In this document: positions 33,838 through 43,901 of the stretch, in pieces | Numbering within the stretch: the first letter of the stretch is position 1 | Layout: each line of letters begins with the position of its first letter | NCBI GenBank assembly: GCA_011037195.1 | Contig: JAAEAF010003119.1 | Span: forward strand, 61,410 to 125,409 | Origin: Triatoma infestans | Taxonomy: Eukaryota > Arthropoda > Insecta > Hemiptera > Reduviidae | DNA: 64,000 nt | Direction: 5' to 3' | Made by a program: the position numbers and the translations under genes | The notes under the pieces: generated by a model | Database searches by the model: none | The model's input: only the letters and a program-made list of their open reading frames with translations | Told to the model about the DNA's origin: nothing

Positions 33838-34301
33838 ATTATCAAAGTAAAGTCTCCTTCAAAAAACATAGTTTAAGTCATACATCCCCACTCATTGATG
33901 TTTCCATTTCAAAAGCGGGCATCTTTAAAGGACCGAAACATGTGTTTTTCCATTCAGGGAGCAATACCCCTCTTAACCTAGTTAGATCATAACAAAGACT
34001 TTTAAAATCCAGTGTATCAACTGTATTTGTTCTATGAAATTGTATGTTATTACACTGTTTGACAAAAACATCCTGATGATAGGAATATGCCATGGCCACA
34101 AAAAGAAGCAGGCTATCACCACGGAAAATATCTTTGATTGTGAAAACAGTTATGAGAGTTAAGATATCTCCCTGTAGCTGAATATTCTGATCTCTGCCGG
34201 TGATGTTCAGCTTGACCCTGTTATAAAATTTTTGCGGAGATTTCCCTTACTTGTTGTTAGAAACACTAAATTGTTAGAAAATCTAGATAAGTTTATATAT
34301 C

Positions 34302-34335
<34 letters not shown>

Positions 34336-34507
34336 GGTTTTTTGATTGAATAAGAAGAAAAGCACTATTTTATTATAAATTTTACTCCTCATTAATTAAA
34401 GATCTTGCTCGAACTGGCCTCCACCATTAGACATGCATAGACATGCTCTTTCCTGCCAATTGTACGTTACGGCCAAAGAAATATATCTCTAATGGTGGAG
34501 GCCAGTT
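33838..34507 (+). repeat. Left arm of a ~670-bp near-identical inverted duplication
   Basis: Matches the complement of 37014-37676 with only scattered differences. The arm contains a family B-related segment (caaaaacatcctgatgatag, ccacggaaaatatc, with a decayed hammerhead core at 34066-34090), a unique stretch, an (AT)n run at 34303-34334 and a small CCTCCACCATTAGA hairpin element. The decayed ribozyme has lost its stem II/GAAA part. Confidence 0.8.
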
Positions 34508-34575
34508 CTGTAATTATGAGGAGTAAATTTATAATAAAATAGTACTTTTCTTCTTATTCAATCAAAAAACCGTTA
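34335..34575. repeat. Foldback element around a small hairpin MITE
   Basis: CGGTTTTTTGATTGAATAAG at 34335 recurs as its complement at 34556-34575, giving ~90-bp arms around an ~85-bp core with CCTCCACCATTAGA / TCTAATGGTGGAGG ends. The core alone recurs at 37015-37100. Confidence 0.65.
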
Positions 34576-35974
34576 TAATATCATTTTGAAAATTCTTATA
34601 AGAATCATGTTTTCATTCACTCGTAAAATATCGCTCATAGAAAAAAACCGTTCAAGTAAATTTTACTTACGAAAAATAGAGGAATCTATTTCTTAAATAA
34701 AAACCACAACTCCCCATTTAAAAAAATGTAGTTGGTGCTTGTGTCTCGGTTCTGGAAGCACCAAAATAAATTCGCAAATTAAATTTGGATTTCTAACAAA
34801 AAGCTTCGGGGACACGTATTTTTTAGTTTTTGTCTAGCTATCTTAGTTTCCGAGAAAAAGTCATTATCCATATACCTTGGGACACCCTGTATATAATATA
34901 TGTTACGCCAAATCAGAGATCAATAATAATTTTGTGTGTATAGTGGAAGAATTAAATGGAAAAAATAAAAATAATTTGGAAATATATTTATATTTTAAAT
35001 AAAATCAGTTTTAAAAAGGAAATTTGTACGTTGGCTGGCAAAGGGTCCAAAACTCAGGTACAAGACACCGTTACAAGTGAAGTCGGAGAACTTGGCCACT
35101 CTTTCTTTTTAAACCCCTTTTAGCAATCGTATACTATCAATATTATTTCAATATTCAACCAAGTATCATTCCATAATTCATCTTACAACAAACAGACAGT
35201 TTGACAAGAAGTGTTTTAAGTTAACATTTGTATTTTAAATCAAACTAGCTATAGTTATATTTAAGTGCAATAGTTTTTTGTATAATTAATGAACTTTTTA
35301 CATTTATTACAATTAACTTGTAATCGTTATTCCACATTATTCAATAATTCAAATATAGTCAAATTGTTTATTGTAAGTATTGGTGACCTTATTAGTTATT
35401 TCTTTTATACTTCTCGCTTGTCTAAAACATACACACACATAATCCCTTTCAACAACGCTCACGCTACACGCTACAACATACAATCATATACACATCACAC
35501 ATCTGCCCAAATACATTATATTGTAATTGTGCCTCTCACTCTGGCCAGATCCTGTAATAATAACCTTATTACAAAACCTGATAATTACTTATGTACTACA
35601 TACATTCAAGTGTTACAATTACATATATTACAATTCTTTTGGATGAGAAAGTGGGCAAATAAAAATTAGTATAAAACATGGTATAAAATTGAGAATTGAT
35701 TTGGATAGACATTGCATGGCAACACACCAAGTGATTTACAAATAAAACTGATTTATCTTAGTACCTACCTAGTATATATCCGTTCAGGAGAAATACATGA
35801 TATTTCTTTTATCTGCAATGTATTTTGGTACTGTTTAATTAACGCCTTCTTCTTGCTTATTATATGAATTAGACAATTTCCACTGATTCAATGTAACATA
35901 TACAAGAAATGGTAAATACTAAACAGAATTCTAGAAGTTTTTAAAGAGTCTCACAATATTTTTTAATTTTGTTA
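34576..35974. other. Spacer without recognised genes
   Basis: Contains a TGGGACACCCTGTATA motif at about 34886, common at the ends of insect repeats. The 126-codon open frame at 35289-35669 is rich in His/Tyr/Thr, shows no domain and is not convincing. Confidence 0.4.
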
Positions 35975-36190
35975 ATTGAGGTTTCACCGGAAATTACACA
36001 TTTTGAGGTCTTTTAAGTCAGAAAAAGTAATTTTTTTTTAGAAATGCGTCTGAGTTCGTGTGTGTGTGTGTGCGCGCGCGCGCGCGTGGTGTGTGTGTGT
36101 TTGGGGGGGAGGAGGTTCAGCATTACTCAAAAAACGGAGGATAATCGCAGGAAGTTGAAACTAGAAACATTTGGGTTCTATCAGGGGACA
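35975..36190 (+). repeat. Diverged family A fragment with (TG)n
   Basis: ttcaccggaaattacacatt, aggtcttttaagtcagaaaa, then a TG/CG microsatellite (36056-36100) and aaaacggaggataatcgcag in family A order. Confidence 0.6.
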
Positions 36191-36928
36191 AAACAATAAG
36201 GTTTTGGTTAAAAACGGTCAATCGAATGTACCGTGTTATTTGAATAGATATTTCCACTGATGAATATACCCAGTATTTCCTCAGTATAGCCTACAAAACG
36301 TATATTCACCCTTCTATAGCATATGGAACATTGGATTTACATTAGAAATTCCTATTTACACTCCATAATGTGGCATAAATAAGAGTGCAAAGCTTTATTT
36401 ATAAAAAGCTACCTTTCATTAGGAATAGCTACATGAAGAAAACTAGTGGTATTCAAGACGCCAATTCTCCTTTAATAGAACAACTAATCTTATTCTAATA
36501 ATTACTTTACCATACTCTAATAATTACCTCTCGGCAGTAAGTCAGAAAGAATGCCCGCAAGGGGTATCTGTTGCATGCAGTTACTTGGGGAGTAGCGACC
36601 CACGGGTTACCATAGCTCAGTACTCCATGCACTTCATCAGAACAGTACACAATATACTTAAACTACATACACTCTACACTTTTATAGACAAGGACAAACA
36701 CAGTAATGGTGGTGGTTGGTTCCGCAGACCTGGAAAGCATCAGAGACATTTTTCTTGGTAGCCTGCTTCATTTTGTGGCGCATCGACCAGTTTCGGGCGT
36801 TTTTCAGACAGTATGACAACACAGACTTGCACAGAGCAAATTCATGTTTACACACTGTGTAATCACAAATTGAATGTGTAAACTGAATTTGCTCTGTGCA
36901 AGTCTGTGTTGTCACACTGTCTGAAAAA

Positions 36929-36967
36929 CGCATCTGAAGATGGGCGAACGCCCGAAACCGGTCGATG
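36929..36967 (+). ncRNA. Hammerhead ribozyme motif in B4 (damaged)
   Basis: GCAUCUGAAGAUGGGCGAAC then GCCCGAAACCGGUCGAUG. One C is missing before the core compared with the best copy, shifting stem I out of register. Stem II, GAAA and stem III are intact. Confidence 0.5.
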
Positions 36968-37013
36968 ACCACAAAATGAAGCAGGCTACCGAGAAAAATG
37001 TCTCTGATGCCTC

Positions 37014-37676
37014 CACCATTAGAGATATATTTCTTTGGCCGTAAGGTACAATTGGCAGGAAAAAGCATGTGTATGCATCTCTAATGGTGGAGGCCAGTTC
37101 GAGCAAGATCTGTAATTAATGAGGAGTAAAATTTCATAATAAAATAGTACTTTTCTTCTTATTCAATCAAAAAAACCGTATATATAATATATATATATAT
37201 ATATATAAACTTATCTAGATTTTCTAACAATTTAGTGTTTCTAACTGCGTAAGTGCGTAAGGGAAATCTCCGCAAAAATGTTATAACAGGCTCAAGCTGA
37301 ACATAACCGGCAGAGATCAGAATATTCAGCTACAGGGAGATATCTTAACTCTCATAACTGTTTTCACAATCAAAGATATTTTCCGTGGTGATAGCCTGCT
37401 TCTTTTTGTGGCCATGGCATATTCCTATCATCAGGATGTTTTTGTCAAACAGTGTAATAACATACAACTTCATAGAACAAATACAGTTGATACACTGGAT
37501 TTTAAAAGTCTTTGTTATGACCTAACTAGGTTAAGAGGGGTATTGCTCCCTAAATGGAAAAACACATGTTTCGGTCCTTTAAAGATGTTGTCCCCCTTTG
37601 AAATGGAAACATCAATGAGTGGGAATGTATGACTTAAACTATGTTTTTTTGAAGGAGACTGATAATTATTTACCCA
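37014..37676 (-). repeat. Right arm of the ~670-bp inverted duplication
   Basis: Complement of 33838-34507, including the CCTCCACCATTAGA hairpin at 37015-37095, (AT)n at 37180-37206 and the family B-related segment. The arms lie ~2.5 kb apart. Confidence 0.8.
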
Positions 37677-38414
37677 TACCATCTCCGGTCGGTGACCACA
37701 AAATGAAGCAAACTACCTCGGAAAATGTCCCTGATACAAACACAGTACATAAACTAGGGTCTCCGTCCCAGTTAATTGGCGAAAGCCAAGGGAGAAGGAA
37801 GGGATTAGCTCAGTGATAGCGCGCTGGCCTAACAACGCGGAGGTCCAGGGTTCGAATCCAACATTCTGCCCTTAGATTTTTTCTTCCTAGGAGCCTCTAC
37901 AGCTCACTGTCCGGTGATGGGCAGTGTTGTCTGTAGCTAGAAAACACTGCTTAGAGGCCGGCTGTGCATTGGCGAAGGCTACGGGGGGCACGCAGTGCAA
38001 TAATCCCCTACAACAATTTACAAGTCAGAAAGAATGGGTAAGCTTATTGTTAACCCAATACACCCTGCCTAATTTTTTTTTTTAATTTAAAATACTAACG
38101 TATAAATTAAATAATTTTCAACTTTATCTACAATTCAATCATTTCATCCATTGTAATTCAATTAAATACTTTCTAGGTTCCCAGAAATTCATTAGCCCAT
38201 ATTTTCTATAGTAACAAGATTCAAATTCCATCTTAATAATCCAACAAAGTAAATTCTTTCGCAAGTTCGCATATCTTAGTAAAACATTCTGAAATAGTTA
38301 ATTCATTCAAGTAAGTTCTTTAGCAGTTTCATATGTAGGCAGTGTTTAATTGGCAATGTATTAAATTAATTGAAATTTATTTTTTTTGCAACTTGTAAGA
38401 TATTGTATAATGAT

Positions 38415-38847
38415 GGGATAGAATGTTATAGGGGATAATTGCACTGTGTTCTCAAAGATCTATATTGCGTCCACTGGAGCCTTCTCAATGCACTGCCGGC
38501 TTCCGAGCAGTGTTCTCTAGGTACAGATAACATGCTGTAGAGGCTCCTAAAAAGAGAAAATCTAAGAGCAGTACGCTGGATTCGAACCCGGGAACTTCGC
38601 GTTGCTAGTCCAGCGCGCTACCACTGAGTTAATTCCTTCCTTCTCGCTTGGCTTACGCGAATTAACTAGGAACGGAGACCCTAGTTTGTGTACTGTGAGA
38701 TCGTCCTTGTCTGTAAAGGGTAGAATGTATGCAATTTAAGTATATTGTGTACTGTTCTGAACGAAGTGCATGGAGTATTGAACTGTAGTAACCCCGTAGG
38801 GTCGCTACTCTCCAAGCAACTGCATGCAACAGATACCCCTTTCAGGC
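38415..38847 (-). repeat. SINE-like retroposon Q, copy 2, with 13-bp TSD
   Basis: A 433-bp element flanked by attgtataatgat (38402-38414) and attgtctaatgat (38848-38860). Minus strand: GCCTGAAAGGGGTATCTG-like start, GGTCTCCGTTCCTAGTTAAT, tRNA-like head GGAAGGAATTAACTCAGTGG, B-box GGTTCGAATCC, and a TTATCCCCTATAAC end. Same structure and length as Q copy 1 without its insertion. Confidence 0.7.
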
Positions 38848-38860
38848 ATTGTCTAATGAT

Positions 38861-40477
38861 ACAAAAGACAATTACTATTTAAGTACAATATCTACTAACA
38901 AATATTATCTAATGATGATCTCATTATGAAAACAAGAACAAAAAATAATCAAATTTTAAAGTTATTCTACATAAATACTGTATTAATGGAGTCACAGGCA
39001 AAATCAAAGTAATTATAGATTTTAACACTCATATGTATATTATTTTCAGCTTGAAAATGGCTACATTGACCGAAACGTCGCGGTTACTAATGTTTTATAA
39101 TTAACTATAAAAAAAATTAGGAGACTAAAAATTGGTTAATTAAGTCCGTAAATTTATTCATAAAATTAGTTTACTCAAAGCTTGATGCTTCTACAATAGC
39201 TTAGAAGAGCTATTGTTAATTATATGTATGCTTCTGTATCTGGGCCGGTAATATTAGGAAGGATGTGTAGGCTTGAAAATCAAAACGCCATAGCTGTTTC
39301 TATTTTAGCCCTTTGTAATGATATTAATAATACGTTAAGGTAAATTTGATAACTTCTAATGTTACCACATTCTAATCATTGGTAATTAAATTGTTGAGTA
39401 AAATGGTACTAATCAGATTTTAATATGCGTCAAATATAAGGTATTTAAAAAAGAAAATGAAACGGTTGTGTAATATTAGAGCGAGATAGAGAAAAAAGAA
39501 AAATTCTCGAAAAAAACAGTCAATGAGACTGAACATTAAGAGAAATTGTTACAATTCTATTTTTGAAAATAAATGAAACGATAACTACTTTGAACAGCAT
39601 TAAATGTGTTGCTTCCACTAAGCTTTTATTTTTTAATTAGGTTTTCAGAGAATTGAGAAAATTAGTATTTGTCATTCCTCTTCTGACAATACCCAATATT
39701 GAGTTCTTACAAGTTCCTTTTTGTTAGAAACAAACGAATTTTAAACATTTGGGTTCTCACCTCTGCTTATAGATTAAGATCTGAACTATTTGGATGAGAA
39801 CTTAAAATCCTCCTAATCACTTTTTTGAAGTTGTTGCAAGTATATTGGATAATGTGAATTTAGAATTGTCATGTTTCGGTTCAAACTATCTTCAGTAGTA
39901 GATTAAGTACATTTATTTAAAAAAAAAAAAAATTCCACAATTCGGAATATAATCCATTAATGTGATCTGTTGAGGACTTTAAAAAAGTTGAAGGAAATCA
40001 ATAGTATGTAGAAGAGGAAAGCGACGACATGAATATCTGGGAAACTTAATTTCCTCAATACCTGGGAGGCTAAATATAACAAGAATAGAAGGGAAGGCAT
40101 AGAAAAATAGAAAAAGGTCCAAGACTGTTTTTGCTTTCAATTTTATAATTATTAAAGTGTAGGTTTTATTTTTCTAATATAACCTTTTCCAGTAAATTTT
40201 CTCTTAATATTTTTTATATAATCAGAGCAGAACTAAATATTTTATATTTATCATAAATTTTGTATATAATGCAATTAAAACATCTTGCATTTTAAAGAAA
40301 ACAAATTTAATGAACATGTGTAAGTTATGCATTAAATTGCCAGTTAATTGTATCATCTAAACGGGAAATATGAAGGCATTGAGTAATGATTTGTAAAAAT
40401 TAAGGAAACTTGAATTAGAACAACCTATTAGGGATTTGGAGATCACATTTTATTGTTTTTTTGCTTTCAATTAGTAT
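38861..40477. other. AT-rich spacer
   Basis: No genes. A ttgaaaatggctacattgac-cgaaacgtcgcgg motif lies at 39052-39084, of a type (GAAACGTCG) often seen at retroelement ends. Confidence 0.4.
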
Positions 40478-40864
40478 TGTAACGCAGCAGCCACTGGTGC
40501 CATCTAGGAGAGAAAGCAGGGGCCTCAAGTTCTCCTAGTGGCCGCTAGGAAGCGCTCGCTGCGCGCTAGAAGATCAAGAAAGTTCTAGACCCTTCTCCAC
40601 CGGTATAAATAGTGGGACAACAGTCAGTCTAGAAGAGTTTTCTTGTTACAAAAGAAGTGTACGTTTGTGAAAAGTGTATAAAAAGTGAACAAAGTGAACT
40701 TTTGTAGTTTAAACTGTGAATTAATTATTATTAAGTGTTGTATTTGTAATTTATTGTGTAAAACAATAAATTGGTGTTTTTCTTATTGAAGTTTAGAGTG
40801 TTTTATCTAAATGAACCCACTTAAAACTAGTTGCAATAGCTAGTTTAGAGGGAAAAACGTTTCA
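40478..40864 (+). repeat. Solo LTR copy with promoter
   Basis: A 387-bp copy of the LTR at 25601, from TGTAACG to CGTTTCA, flanked by GTAT (40474-40477, 40865-40868). It keeps TATAAAT at ~40603 and AATAAA at ~40765. It is longer than the other copy because it retains ctagttgcaatagctagttt near its 3' end. Confidence 0.87.
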
Positions 40865-40949
40865 GTATTTTGTTTTTTAATTAATTATTTTTGCTTTTAA
40901 TTAGTATGTAGTACCTTCGAGACTGACTTTTTTAAATAAGCTCTTATTA

Positions 40950-41350
40950 AAATATGATTGAGCCTTGGGGGGAGGGGGATGCACTGCTATCCTAAGATCT
41001 ATTGTGCTATGCCCCCTTGGTGCCATAGGCTGCCCAGAGCACCCAAACAGATGTTCCAGGCTAACTCCGTCTACAAGACCTCCATCAGGTTAAGATCCCT
41101 AAGGAACCCTAATAACCTGACGGGCTCTTGGGAGGCTATATTCCCCTCCTCCACTTGGTATCTACCCAGGTTCTTAAATCTTCTTTAGATGGCAGCCTCG
41201 CAGACCGTTAGGAGATGTAATTGAGTTTCCTCCATCTCCCCAGATAATCTGCATGTACTGTCTCTCTCCAAACTCAGCTTCGTCAGCTGTCCTCTGAGTC
41301 AATAATGCCCCGTGAGGAAACCTGTAAGAACGCGGAGTTTGCTATTCTTA
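40950..41350 (-). pseudogene. LINE C-terminal remnant (R1/jockey type)
   Basis: Minus strand, mixed frames: a Cys/His-type segment around RWRKLNYIS, then C-terminal residues and stops. Gene order and residue pattern match the region after RNase H in R1/jockey-type LINEs. There is no RT. Confidence 0.4.
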
Positions 41351-41756
41351 CTAGTGATTGAGCCTTAGTTCAAATTACCTTTTTAGGAAAAAAACTTTTC
41401 TGTACAAACCAAGATTGGTGTGGTTTATACGTACTTCATCAACTTTCTTCATTTCTTTTAACTACTTTATTTTGAAGACCTTTCATCTTAACTTACACTT
41501 TAAATCGCTTCCACTAACAAATGGAACTTATTATCGTTCTTTTGACGGCAATTTTCGCTACTCTATTGGCACTTCATTGAACTTTATTCCAGAGAGACCT
41601 TTAATCCATATCAAAACTCTATCTTATTGTTAGTTTTCTCTACAGAGTTTGCAATGTTGATGATGTTTTGAATTTCTGTCTATCTCGGGCATTTAGTTCC
41701 TTGTAGAGTGTACTTCGATTTGGAATAGATAACTGATTTACTTATAAAAAGTAAAG

Positions 41757-41948
41757 TAAAGTAATGCCTATTTTTTCTGGCAGGCTTAACGTCCAACTTA
41801 GGTGTCGTAGCTGCTGAAGCACTTTACTGTAAACATTTTTCTTTCTTTTTTTAAGGAATGTAAAATTTAGTAATTATACGCGGGATTCGAACTGGGAACC
41901 TTCCACTTACAAGTCCATGCTCATAACCACTACACCACCACCCGCCCC
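41757..41948 (-). repeat. tRNA-derived SINE (type 3)
   Basis: Minus strand head GGGGCGGGTGGTGGTGTAGT, A-box TGGTGTAGTGGTTATGAGC and B-box AGTTCGAATCCCGC near 41880-41895, then ~130 bp of body. It differs from types 1 and 2. It is degenerate as a tRNA (no acceptor-stem pairing), so it is not called as a tRNA gene. Confidence 0.6.
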
Positions 41949-43083
41949 ATCTGATTTACTTATATTTAACTGAACATTAGTTATTGCTGTATCAGTGGAA
42001 ATTTCCAGACTATATCCTTTCCAGTATTGATCGTTTCACTTCCAAATCTTCAATTTGGGAAATGTTCCTTCAATAAGTAAAATTGGTTTTTTATCAATGT
42101 ATTATGGAAAAAAAAAAGTGCTTCAAGGATTTTTATGTTCACACTCTTATTTGATTGTGAGTTACTGCTTGGATAGATGGGCTTGATATATATCTTAGTT
42201 TATTTTACTTAAAATTCATTCACTTTAGAAATAAGAAATTCATTCAGTTAGCAAAAAATATATTTATATTTCTATTACACCTATATAAGTTAATTTTCAA
42301 CAATCTGGCCAACATTATTTAAATTATATTCCATTGTCAAAAATGTTTCTTTATTAATGATAGATTGTCAATTTCACACACTGTTTTAAGTGTTTGTTGT
42401 TGTATCTCACAAATGTAGTAACATTTGTGATAATGCATTCCATTAAGATAAAATGTTGTTGTATGTCTGGTAGTGACATTGTCAAAATATTGTCATTAAT
42501 CAACCTTGTGTTTAAAACATTAAACATTTGCTATCTTCTTACATTAATGGTTATATTATTTAAGTATTGCTTTCATTAAACTTAGCACATACTTTTCAAT
42601 TCTCTTTTAGTTTTTATTTTGTTTAAACATATAAGATTAAAAACAAATACTTTTGAAAACAGTTTCTAATTAGAGCGTGGTGTATAATTTTATTTATTTA
42701 TTTTTACATTATATTTTCATTAGTACATGGCAGACATGTCATACTTTCTACACTCACTAAAAATCAACATTTCTCATTTTAGATTTTCTTTTTAATGAAA
42801 ACATTTGCTAAGGAATAGTCTTGGGAAACATATTTATGGAACAAAAATTGTACAAGTTTAAGTTTTTCTTTCTTAATTTAGGCAAAATGTATGGTTTAAC
42901 TTCCACAAGTGTAATTCACAGAGCAGAGAGAGAGATGATGTAATAGAATCTCACAGAGCAGAGAGAGAAACATAAAATTGATAATCTCACTCGTCATTTA
43001 GGCCGCCAGACTATAGTGGGGGACTTGGTACATATACAGCCAAGCTAGCCCTATTGGGAGACAGTCTTTCAACAGTATATATG
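41949..43083. other. AT-rich spacer
   Basis: No genes. A short tandem word tcacagagcagagagaga occurs twice (near 42917 and 42951). Confidence 0.45.
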
Positions 43084-43099
43084 TGTCTAGGCATTTCAT

Positions 43100-43899
43100 T
43101 ATTATTATTATTATTATCAAAACGGGTGCCCAAAAAGGCGAGGGACCTAAGCCTATGTGGCTCTTATCCCCCCGATACCCCCCCTTACTTAATCTCCCCT
43201 GGTAACTTCCCGGTTAATCTACAATATCTCAAGATATCCCAAACTCCAACTCGCCCCAGGCAATCCTGCGAGAGTGGGGTCTCCCAAATATTACGGAAAC
43301 CTAGTTCCGGCGAAAACGGACCACTGACATACGTACGTGAAACACCGTTTCCGAAACTCCGTCATCACAATTCTGACAAATGGGACTACCGCTGTCCTCC
43401 CTATGGTTTAAACAAGTGGACTGGAACCCAAGTGTGTCCAGTCACTATTCCTAAGCAAAGGTCCTCAAACCAGTCCTACTAAGAGCAGGAGTACTCCGAT
43501 AATTCACGGCTGCTTGCCTTTAAATTTTGGCTTGGAGGCATTCCTGCGTTGTCCCCCCAGGCGTTTATCAACGCTCTCGTCTCCCAAAGTCTAATCTGTT
43601 TGTCGCGAAACGTCTTGTAACGGCCAGGGCTGGTTCAGGACCATAAAATGGTAATGACGATCCCCCCTGGCCAGGCGCAGATACGCCCTCCTTGCCCTCT
43701 ATTCCCGCATGTCAGGGTATCCAATAGAGATGCACCTTACCCCTCCGAGCCAAAACGTTAAGCCTTCTCCTACTTTCTCCCACTAATTTCGAACTCCACC
43801 ACGGCTTACTCAAAGCCCTTAATGCGGCTTGACTATCAGAGAAGATCCGCACTTCCTTAAACTCTCCTAGCCACTCCCCCACAAGATGGCAGCATTCAA
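43100..43899 (-). mobile_element. 5'-truncated LINE copy with 16-bp TSD
   Basis: An ~800-bp insertion flanked by TGTCTAGGCATTTCAT (43084-43099 and 43900-43915). The minus-strand 3' end has a (TAA/TAATA)n tail (43100-43120), typical of target-primed insertion. It contains the RNase H and C-terminal part of the LINE protein. Confidence 0.87.
43125..43899 (-). pseudogene. LINE RNase H and C-terminal domain
   Basis: Minus strand: RNase H strand VRIFSDSQAALRALSKPWW (catalytic Asp in SDSQAA) with SKLVGESRRRLNVLARRGKV and HLYWIP (43712-43860). The reading frame is then broken, and downstream lies a Cys-rich segment (CDDGVSETVFHV) and a C-terminus near 43220. This matches the C-terminal part of R1/LOA/jockey elements with RNase H. 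RT and endonuclease are absent through 5' truncation. Confidence 0.72.
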
Positions 43900-43901
43900 T
43901 G

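Larger units (their letters stand above)
36706..37735 (+). mobile_element. Family B hammerhead element B4 with exact 12-bp TSD
   Basis: Flanked by acaaacacagta at 36694-36705 and 37736-37747. The 5' end is GGTGGTTGGTTCCGCAGACC and the 3' end GGAAAATGTCCCTGAT, the same termini as B1 and B3. Inside are a 308-bp inverted-arm unit (36706-37013) and the right arm of the large inverted duplication (37014-37676). The structure is composite, but the TSD defines one insertion event or a rearranged descendant. Confidence 0.65.
36554..38021 (+). repeat. SINE-like retroposon Q, copy 1, with 15-bp TSD, split by a ribozyme element
   Basis: Flanked by AAGTCAGAAAGAATG at 36539-36553 and 38022-38036. Removing the nested insertion (36706-37747) leaves ~426 bp: CCCGCAAGGGGTATCTGTTG, GTACACAATATACTTAAA, then from 37796 a tRNA-like head (GATTAGCTCAGTGATAGCGC, B-box GGTTCGAATCC) and body to TAATCCCCTACAAC. 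It matches copy 2 in opposite orientation. The tRNA promoter lies inside the element, not at its 5' end. Confidence 0.7.

Noticed and set aside
35289..35669. 126-codon open frame
   Set aside because: Compositionally biased, no domain, no splice sites or homologous pattern; consistent with chance in AT-rich DNA.
36682..37068. Minus-strand 128-codon frame and similar frames at 6662-6942 and 699-887
   Set aside because: They read through the hammerhead repeat. The shared peptide reflects shared repeat DNA, and the conserved pairing argues for an RNA and not a protein signal.
37408..37632. Same peptide (MAMAYSYHQDVFVKQCNN) at 33878-34099 and 37408-37632
   Set aside because: Due to the large inverted duplication of non-coding sequence. 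No independent evidence of protein selection.
36554..38847. Interpretation of 36.55-38.85 kb as one large TIR/foldback transposon
   Set aside because: Each half has its own target duplication (15 bp and 13 bp), so they are two separate retroposon insertions in opposite orientation.
43054..43482. 142-codon plus-strand frame
   Set aside because: Antisense to the LINE RNase H/C-terminal region on the minus strand, which has clear motifs, TSD and 3' tail.
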